From positions 1 to 64,000 of the forward strand of contig NZ_JAIVFS010000045.1 in assembly GCF_020829645.1 (NCBI RefSeq): a DNA stretch of 64,000 bases, in the 5' to 3' direction. Position numbers and translations under genes: made by a program. Numbering within the stretch: position 1 is the stretch's first letter; every line of letters begins with the position of its first letter. Of the stretch, positions 59,201 through 64,000 are shown in pieces. A model generated the notes under the pieces. It saw only the letters and a program-made list of their open reading frames with translations. It did not search any database and was not told where the DNA came from. This stretch comes from Nostoc mirabile CHAB5784 (GTDB taxonomy: Bacteria; Cyanobacteriota; Cyanobacteriia; Cyanobacteriales; Nostocaceae).

Positions 59201-61282
59201 ACAAACCACTTGACAAGAATGTGGTAACTGGGCAGCAAATGCATCTGTTGTTAGTAGTATCGCTGGTTGAGCATCCGCCAGCATATACGCCAAACGATCG
59301 CGGGGCAATTTACTATCTAGGGGAATGTATGCTCCAGAGGCTTTGAGGACTGCTAATAAGGCGATAATTAATTCAGGCGATCGCTCTAAATAAATCCCCA
59401 CTAAAGACTCTGTGGTAATGCCTTGCGATCGCAAATAATGTGCTAATTGATTGGCTTTGTTGTTGAGTTCTGCATAGGTTATTACCCCATCCTTGTATTC
59501 AGGAATTACCCCCCTTAATCCCCCCTTAGAAAGGGGGGAAACCGGAAAATCTTCTTCCCTCCCCAATGCATCGGGAGGGTTAGGGTGGGGTGATTTGATA
59601 ACTTGTGTATACACTGTAGCCTTTGCAAGGGGAGCATTGCTGTCATTCTCCCTCCCCAATGCATCGGGAGGGTTGGGGTGGGGTGAAATAACAGCGACAT
59701 TTTCCGGTGTCTTTTCTACCTGAGCCTCAAATTGCTGATGCAGCCATTGTTGGGGATAGTTAACTTGGGTTTGATTCCATTCTTCTAAGATTTGTCGCCG
59801 TTCTTGAGAAGTCAAAATTGGTAATTCCGAGAGACACTGTTGGGAATCAGTGACAATTGCTGTTAATAAAACCCCCAAATGCTGAATCATTCGGGCGATG
59901 GTTTGCTGATGAAATAAATCCGTACAGTACTCCAGCACCATCAACAACCCTTGGGAGCGTTCTACCAAATGGCAAGTCAAATCGAATTTGGTTGAACCTG
60001 TTTCTACCCAAGATTGCTGAATTTGTAAATCTGGTAGTAAGTTCAAGGTGGAGTCATTTTGCAACTGATATGCCTCGTTTTGCACCTGAAACATCACTTG
60101 CACTAAGGGATTATGACTCAAGTCACGCTCTGGATGTAGCGCTTCTACTACCTTGGCAAAGGGGACATCCTGATGCTTAAAAGCTCCTGCTGCTGTTGTT
60201 CGCACCCGTTCCAGGACGGTGTGAAAGCTCGGATTGCCAGATAAATCTGTACGCAAAACTAGAGTATTGACGAAAAAGCCAATTAGTGGTTCAACTTCTG
60301 AGCGATTGCGATTGGCGCAAGGCACTCCTAAAACAATCTCATCTTGGCCGCAATAGCGATGCAGCAATACTTTAAATGCTGCTAGCAACAGCATAAATAG
60401 AGTTACACCCTGCTGCTGGGCGAGGTGTTTAAGTGATTCCAGAAGCGATCGCGGTAGTAGTTCTGATTGTGTCGCACCGCGAAATTGTTGTAAAGGCGAT
60501 CGCGGCAAATCTGTCGGTAGCTCTAGCATGGGCAAGTCGGCTAACTGTTTTTGCCAGTACGCCAATTGTGCTTTCATCTCTTCACCCTGAAGCCATTGTC
60601 TCTGCCACAGGGCAAAATCTGCATACTGAATCGGTAACTCTGTTAAAGATGGGTTTTGCCCCAAAGCCAGCGCCCGATAGCATTGCGCTAATTCCCGCAG
60701 CAAAATTCCCCGTGACCAACCATCAGCGATAATGTGATGTACTGTTAGTAATAGGGTAGTTCGTTGAGCCGCTAGACGAATTAATGTCACCCGCATCAGA
60801 GGCGCTATGCTTAAATCGAATGCTTGACTAGCTTCGGCTATGGCTAAACGTTGGGCTTCTTGCTGCTGTTGAGTTGGAGGTAAAGCTTGCAAATCAATAA
60901 CTGGCAATTTTAGGTTGAATGTTGGTGCAATTTTCTCACAGGGTTTGCCCTCAAAAGAAGCAAAAGCTGTTCTCAAAACCTCTTGTCGCCGTCCAATTAT
61001 CTGCAAACTCGCCAGCAAAATCGGAATGTCGAGTTTACCTTCTAGCTCCCAGGCGATCGCAATATTGTACGCTGGGTTATTGGGATCAAGCTGGTGCAGA
61101 AACCATAGCCTTTCTTGTGCAAGAGAAAGAGGCAATTCTTCCGTAGCCCCACGACGAGGAATAGATAATTTGCTTTTAACTTGCTGGCGTTTGAGTTGCT
61201 CAAACAGCGCCCTTTGTTCTGGAGTCAGGGCAAAGATCCGTTGGTTTAGTTGATTATTAATGCTTTCTTGTGAGGGATTCAT
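56258..61282 (-). CDS. Nonribosomal peptide synthetase module, C-A-T-E, predicted D-Asn (NRPS-A)
   Basis: About 1,674 aa from ATG 61282 (MNPSQESINNQ); upstream ATG 61309 and GTG 61339 are also in frame. C domain (about 45-475; LPLSLAQERLWF near 47, HHIIADGWS near 186), A domain (YTSGSTGTPKG near 727; specificity residues D-A-T-K-I-G-E-V-G, close to asparagine codes), T (EHGGDSILSIQ near 1126) and E (LTPIGHWLFEQ near 1184, HHLVVDGVSW near 1334). The N-terminal C domain means the line does not start here unless an acyl group is loaded first. Its N-terminus (LTPEQRALFEQLKRQQ) resembles that of NRPS-D, which follows a PKS, so PKS1 is a candidate donor. First gene of the minus-strand series after the divergent AMIN gene. 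Confidence 0.94.
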   Translation of the reverse strand: MNPSQESINNQLNQRIFALTPEQRALFEQLKRQQVKSKLSIPRRGATEELPLSLAQERLWFLHQLDPNNPAYNIAIAWELEGKLDIPILLASLQIIGRRQEVLRTAFASFEGKPCEKIAPTFNLKLPVIDLQALPPTQQQQEAQRLAIAEASQAFDLSIAPLMRVTLIRLAAQRTTLLLTVHHIIADGWSRGILLRELAQCYRALALGQNPSLTELPIQYADFALWQRQWLQGEEMKAQLAYWQKQLADLPMLELPTDLPRSPLQQFRGATQSELLPRSLLESLKHLAQQQGVTLFMLLLAAFKVLLHRYCGQDEIVLGVPCANRNRSEVEPLIGFFVNTLVLRTDLSGNPSFHTVLERVRTTAAGAFKHQDVPFAKVVEALHPERDLSHNPLVQVMFQVQNEAYQLQNDSTLNLLPDLQIQQSWVETGSTKFDLTCHLVERSQGLLMVLEYCTDLFHQQTIARMIQHLGVLLTAIVTDSQQCLSELPILTSQERRQILEEWNQTQVNYPQQWLHQQFEAQVEKTPENVAVISPHPNPPDALGRENDSNAPLAKATVYTQVIKSPHPNPPDALGREEDFPVSPLSKGGLRGVIPEYKDGVITYAELNNKANQLAHYLRSQGITTESLVGIYLERSPELIIALLAVLKASGAYIPLDSKLPRDRLAYMLADAQPAILLTTDAFAAQLPHSCQVVCLDKDWPVIAQNLKHNPVNLVVGDNLAYIIYTSGSTGTPKGTMLTHRGLANYLNWAIRAYPVTAGTGVPLQSSISFDATITSLYSPLLVGKPVVLLPEAEEIEALSKALNSQTNLSLVKLTPAHLGILRQFLPQKTLFGHPQALIIGGEALSKQHLEFWQTHSPQTKLINEYGPTETVVGCCTYDATKTPATSTNIPIGRPIANTQLYILDRYLQPVPVGVPGELYIGGDGVARGYLNQPELTAARFVANPFIREWGVGSGDEGDEGDLFPMPILYKTGDRARYLRDGNIEYLGRLDTQVKIRGFRVELGEIEAILQAHPLVQEAVVVSRKDNPNHPQLIAYIVRNQQNLESTDLRQYLATKLPAYMLPSTFVWLDKLPLTTNGKVDSTKLPPPEIKQQQQAAPRTPTETILVQIWTELLGYNVGINDNFFEHGGDSILSIQMVAKANQAGVKLTPKQLFWHQTIAELATVIQVTLQGQAEQGKVTGTVFLTPIGHWLFEQNLHKLDHFNQAIILEVEPNLQADILQQAIEQLLIHHDMLRSRFARLPLGESRFVQQAGQWQQHISASIDDDSLTVVDLVSLPKNTQQHLIESTASQLQASLDLATGKLLRVALFRLGNGYSVDAKRLLARDRLLLIIHHLVVDGVSWLILLSDLGSAYQQLKAKESVQLPAKTTSFPQWAQQLVNYAQSAELRAELATWLKILPRESPPLPLDYEYHPNINTIASETQISVNLDQSQTRALLKEVPKAYHTQINDVLLTALVQSVSQWTLEHSLLVDLEGHGREDLFANTDISRTVGWFTTIFPVYLKLDSSNDLGANLKSVKEQLRQIPKKGIGYGLLRYLNSDKITRQSLQQLPQSDISFNYLGQLDLFSSQAWIHGIARESTGLLSNSQNSRNYILNVTAWIAQSQLYVQWRYSCNLHKFATIERIAQQFIKTLQALIQHCQSPTSGGYTPSDFAGARLNQKQLDQFISKLQQPKKG
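58384..58443. repeat. Heptamer repeats in the A6-A7 loop of NRPS-A
   Basis: GGGCATTGGG, CCCCTCAT units and ACTCCCC units encoding REWGVGSGDEGDEGDLFPMP. Confidence 0.82.
59507..59683. repeat. GC-rich palindromic repeats before the ITYAELN motif of NRPS-A
   Basis: A CCCCCTTAATCCCCCCTTAG unit and two CTCCCCAATGCATCGGGAGG units encode two HPNPPDALGRE copies and PLSKGGLRGV. Confidence 0.82.
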
Positions 61283-61372
61283 GTCAGTGTTACCAACTTC
61301 TCGCGCCATAGAATTATAAATTTGCACACAGATATACACCTGTACTTTCGCCAGTCATTCAAGTGGTAAAAA

Positions 61373-61403
61373 GTTATATGATTATTTAACCAGATTATTG
61401 CAA
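61373..61403 (-). promoter_or_regulatory. Weak promoter candidate upstream of NRPS-A
   Basis: On the minus strand TTGCAA (61398-61403) and TATAAC (61373-61378), spaced 19 bp, about 90 bp upstream of ATG 61282. The spacing is long and the region is AT-rich, so this is a guess. Confidence 0.2.
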
Positions 61404-61446
61404 ATTTTTACTAATAAAGCTAGTAGTCTACCAATCAAATGTGATC

Positions 61447-61559
61447 AGGACTTACGCACGGACTACGATTTTACGTCATTACGAGCGTTCGCGGAGCGTC
61501 TCGTAGAGAAGCGAAGTAATCGCAAAAGCTTAGTTTTTCGTCACGAGTGCGTAAGTCCT
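61447..61559. repeat. 113-bp MITE with AGGACTTACGCAC termini
   Basis: AGGACTTACGCAC (61447-61459) is exactly inverted at 61547-61559. The interior has CGAGCGTTCGCGGAGCGTCT and its near-complement AGAGAAGCGAAG. It sits in the divergent region between NRPS-A and the AMIN gene. Shares ends with 20938-21075. The rest of the 61283-61702 intergenic region shows nothing else recognisable. Confidence 0.85.
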
Positions 61560-61702
61560 AGTGATATTACTTAAGCACAATAAACAGTTATTAAGCGTAT
61601 GGTAGCAGATTTAAATCAGTGAAAAGTTACCACGATGGTAATTGATAACTAAATAATTGATAGGATGTTCTATCAAAGCCGAGTAATCCAGGTGTAAGTG
61701 AG

Positions 61703-62293
61703 ATGAAGCGATCGCTAAAAGTTTTGTTACTAACAAATTCATTTTTCGTACTATTGACAAATTTTGCCTATAGTCAAGCAAGTACCCTAGATATACAATC
61801 AACAAGCAAAAATAGTTCTCTTAACACGGACACTTTATCAGTAAAACCACTCGAACAAAGCCGGGTTTGGCAACTAAATAAAATAACATTTCCTGCTAAT
61901 AACATCCAAATACTAGTGCAGTCGCCAACACCAGAAATAATGGCAGTTACAGGAGTCAAGGCGAATCGGACAGATCAGGGCGTGGAAATAATTTTACAGA
62001 CATCTCTTGGGGATAAGCTACAAATCGTCAATCGCAGTGTGGGGAATGACTATATTGCAGATATTCCCAGCGCTCAACTGCGCCTACCAAGCGGTAATGC
62101 ATTTGCATTCCGCTCGAACAAGCCACTGGCGAGTGTCCCGGAAATCACAGTAATTAATTTTGATGCCAATACTATTCGGATTACAGTAAAAGGTGAGGCG
62201 AGTTTACCAAATGTCGAATTGTTTGACAGCCCGGATGAGGGTTTGATTTTTGGCATCGCTGGTGCTACTTCTTCCATACCGCCGGGAAATTAA
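61703..62293 (+). CDS. AMIN-domain protein, probably the N-terminal remnant of a TonB-dependent receptor
   Basis: 196 aa with an N-terminal signal peptide (MKRSLKVLLLTNSFFVLLTN...FAYSQA) and an AMIN domain (about 75-185; VTGVKANRTDQGVEIILQTS, ADIPSAQLRLPSG, ITVINFDANTIRITV). This is the periplasmic N-terminal part of cyanobacterial TonB-dependent siderophore receptors, normally around 850 aa with a plug and barrel after it. Here the frame stops after FGIAGATSSIPPGN, and the following DNA is repeat sequence, so it is likely a 3'-truncated gene, though a short stand-alone AMIN protein cannot be excluded. RBS-like AGGTG precedes the ATG. Divergent from NRPS-A; a former link to uptake of an iron chelate is possible but speculative. 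Confidence 0.8.
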   Translation: MKRSLKVLLLTNSFFVLLTNFAYSQASTLDIQSTSKNSSLNTDTLSVKPLEQSRVWQLNKITFPANNIQILVQSPTPEIMAVTGVKANRTDQGVEIILQTSLGDKLQIVNRSVGNDYIADIPSAQLRLPSGNAFAFRSNKPLASVPEITVINFDANTIRITVKGEASLPNVELFDSPDEGLIFGIAGATSSIPPGN

Positions 62294-62295
62294 AA

Positions 62296-62353
62296 TAATT
62301 CGTAATTCGTAATTCGTAATGACGCTCGCGGACTCGCTAACGCTGCGCTAACG
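62296..62353. repeat. TAATTCG array with nested palindromic repeat
   Basis: Three TAATTCG units, then GACGCTCGCGGACTCGCTAA and CGCTGCGCTAACG, then TAATTAAG. The same arrangement occurs at 6851-6943. Confidence 0.8.
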
Positions 62354-62488
62354 TAATTAAGTTTTACAATGGGGATTTTAACCCCACCGCAAAACTTGTC
62401 GCGATTTAGAAGCGAGGGACTTAGACCCCTCAAAAATGTTAAAAATGACAACCAAAGGCAATTTGGTATAAGCAACAAATACCTCGAA

Positions 62489-62614
62489 GTCGTGTTGAGG
62501 TACTTGAAAATCGTGTTGAGGTACTCCAAAATCGTGTTGAGGTACTCCAAAATCGTGTTGAGGTACTTGAAAATCGTGTTGGAGTACTTGAAAATCGTGT
62601 TGAGGTACTTCAAA
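62489..62614. repeat. Six-copy 21-bp minisatellite (intergenic)
   Basis: Six units (A/G)TCGTGTTGAGGTACTTGAAA with variants CTCCAAA and GGAGTAC, one every 21 bases from 62489. It has no relation in sequence to the coding minisatellites but the same unit length. Confidence 0.93.
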
Positions 62615-62683
62615 CTTTGTCGCACCGCGATCAAGTACACAGGTGCGACGCCGAATAGCCCGCCGTAGGCATCGCTTTCAAAA

Positions 62684-64000
62684 TTAAGCATCCTCAATCA
62701 AAGACAGCATAAAACTGCCACCACCTTGTAATTCCAGCATCCAGCGATGGAAAGAGCGCAGTGAAGAACGATGCCCAACGCTAATATAAGTGATATCCGT
62801 TTTTTGTAATAACCCATATAGTAAGGTTTGATTGTTCTCATCTAAAGCGCTCGTGGCTTCATCGAGAATCGCGTATTGTGGCGACTGCAACAGTAAGCGG
62901 GCAAAAGCCAGCCGTTGTTGTTCTCCCACTGATAGCACTCGTCCCCAATCTTCAACTGCATCTAATACCCCAGTTCGTTCAACTAAATTAGTTAAGTTTA
63001 CTTGCTGCAAAACTTGCAAGAGTTCATCGTTTGCCACTACTCTATCAGAATGGGGATAAAGTAACTGCTGTCGCAAACTGCCCAGAACCATGTAGGGACG
63101 TTGGGGTAAAAATAGAAGGCGCGATGTCTTCTCTTCGAGACGCTTCTCTGCGAGAGGCTCCGCCAACGCGAACGACGGGCTGCGCCTACGCTCTGGATGA
63201 GTGATTGTTCCAGAGCCAGCATCCCATAACCCTGCTAAAGCACGGAGCAAGGAAGTTTTACCAACACCGCTTTTACCAGTAATCAGCAGAGATTCCCCAA
63301 CAGCAAGGGTGAAGGATAAATCCTGTACCAAAACTGTTTGATAATCGGGGGTTTGCAGTGTGACATTCTGAAAGCTTAGACAAGCATCCTCAACCCAGTT
63401 AAGAACAATTTTTGACGCAGCAGGAGGTTGATGAAACCCTATATGTATGGTTGTTTGCAACTCATCAAGCCGAGTCACGGCTGCTGCTAAAGCACTTAGT
63501 TGCTCAAATTGACTAACAATTAAACCCAAAGCAATCAAAATACTGCGAAACGCGACTCCTGCTTGAGCAGATACACCAATTTCCAACTCACCAGAGAGAA
63601 TCTGAGGAGCCAGAACCAATGTTGGTAGTAAGAATGTAATGTATTGATAGCTGTTCTGAAATAAATCTAAGCCCAACTGCCAGCGAATCAGGCGAGTAAA
63701 GTTACTAAAAACGCGCCCAAATCGCTGCCAAAGCTCTTGAGATTCCACAACTTCCCCTTGGTAGAATGCGATCGCCTCAGCATTATCCCGAATCCGAATC
63801 AAGCCATAACGAAAATCTGCTTCTCGTTTGAGTTGCTCAAAGTTAATGCTAACCAAGATGCGCCCAAAAGCTATTGTCGTCACCACTGTGCCAGCGATCG
63901 CGTAAACGATTAAAAACACCATCAACGGCTGAGAAATTCCCCACAGGAGTCCAGAGAACCCGATGAGTTGCAAAATTGAATCCGATATAACAAGAGCAAA
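62684..64000 (-). CDS. ABC transporter, fused permease/ATPase of the YddA/SbmA-ABCD type (N-terminus beyond window)
   Basis: The frame is open to the window edge (upstream residues FALVISDSILQ), so the N-terminal membrane segments are missing; at least 438 aa are visible. The membrane part shows VFLIVYAIAGTVVTTIAF and the LRIRDNAEAIAFYQGE region (here LIRIRDNAEAIAFY), typical of the ABC_membrane_2 family. The ATPase has Walker A GKSGVGKTS, LFLPQRPYM in the Q-loop, signature LSVGEQQRLAFARLL, Walker B YAILDEATSALDE and the H-loop VGHRSSL. About 26 extra residues (HPERRRSPSFALAEPLAEKR...) precede the Q-loop and are repeat-derived. It could export the cluster product, but this family is widespread in cyanobacteria and the link is only positional. 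Confidence 0.92.
   Translation of the reverse strand, partial: FALVISDSILQLIGFSGLLWGISQPLMVFLIVYAIAGTVVTTIAFGRILVSINFEQLKREADFRYGLIRIRDNAEAIAFYQGEVVESQELWQRFGRVFSNFTRLIRWQLGLDLFQNSYQYITFLLPTLVLAPQILSGELEIGVSAQAGVAFRSILIALGLIVSQFEQLSALAAAVTRLDELQTTIHIGFHQPPAASKIVLNWVEDACLSFQNVTLQTPDYQTVLVQDLSFTLAVGESLLITGKSGVGKTSLLRALAGLWDAGSGTITHPERRRSPSFALAEPLAEKRLEEKTSRLLFLPQRPYMVLGSLRQQLLYPHSDRVVANDELLQVLQQVNLTNLVERTGVLDAVEDWGRVLSVGEQQRLAFARLLLQSPQYAILDEATSALDENNQTLLYGLLQKTDITYISVGHRSSLRSFHRWMLELQGGGSFMLSLIEDA
63119..63195. repeat. Palindromic repeat inserted in frame in the ABC transporter ATPase
   Basis: GCGATGTCTTCTCTTCGAGA, CGCTTCTCTGCGAGAGGCTC and GCTGCGCCTACGCTC motifs of the Nostoc intergenic palindrome type lie between the GSGTI strand and LLFLPQRPYM. 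The gene stays open, so the insertion adds about 26 codons. Confidence 0.75.

Larger units (their letters stand above)
62294..62683. other. 390-bp gap between the AMIN gene and the ABC transporter, made of repeats
   Basis: Contains a split TAATTCG array (62296-62353), a diverged copy of the 30427-30466 hairpin (62357-62396), a TTAGAAGCGAGGGACTTAGA element (62405-62428), a 21-bp minisatellite (62489-62614) and a GCCCGCCGTAGGCATCGC palindromic repeat near 62656-62674. No gene seen. Confidence 0.75.

Overview
The window looks like chromosome of a filamentous, heterocyst-forming cyanobacterium of the Nostoc type. The signs are dense HIP1 octamers (GCGATCGC), heptanucleotide tandem arrays (TAATTCG, GGGCATT, GGGGAGT), MITE-like palindromes, an AMIN-domain protein of the kind fused to cyanobacterial TonB receptors, and NRPS/PKS modules of cyanobacterial type. 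No species is assigned.

Layout, left edge to right. At 1-97 is the 5' end of an IS1634-like transposase, abutting a frameshifted group II intron maturase remnant (190-812). From about 61.3 kb down to 0.95 kb, all on the minus strand, lies one hybrid NRPS/PKS assembly line. In transcription order: NRPS-A (C-A-T-E), NRPS-B (C-A-T-C-A-T-E), NRPS-C (C-A-T), PKS2 (KS-AT-KR-ACP), NRPS-D (C-A-T-Cy-A/Ox-T), NRPS-E (C-A-T-C-A-T-E), NRPS-F (C-A-T), NRPS-G (docking-C-A-T), a fused CmlA-like diiron hydroxylase/docking/thioester-reductase protein (H), a methyltransferase, a class III aminotransferase, a 92-aa unknown, an MbtH-like protein, two translationally coupled unknowns, and PKS1 (KS-AT-KR-ACP). At the right end are a truncated AMIN protein (plus strand) and an ABC transporter that runs off the edge.

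Working model (inference). Specificity codes read by eye suggest D-Asn - X - D-Val - Gly - C2 ketide - Ala - thiazole (from Cys) - Gly - D-Ala - Ser - X'. Domain logic agrees: each protein ending in an epimerase is followed by one starting with a DCL-type condensation domain. F to G to H appear linked by acidic C-terminal tails (EIEL, EIEI) meeting TubC-type docking domains. No thioesterase is seen; release is probably reductive through H, with possible beta-hydroxylation of the last residue by its CmlA-like half. The aminotransferase could aminate either the released aldehyde or a beta-keto group made by PKS1. I do not recognise the product.

The most unusual feature is that intergenic-type repeats (heptamer arrays, 21-bp minisatellites, GC-rich palindromes and nested mobile repeats) have entered the coding sequences of almost every large gene, in frame, and mostly at the same few exposed loops, especially between adenylation motifs A6 and A7. 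Gaps between the large genes are filled by the same repeat families.
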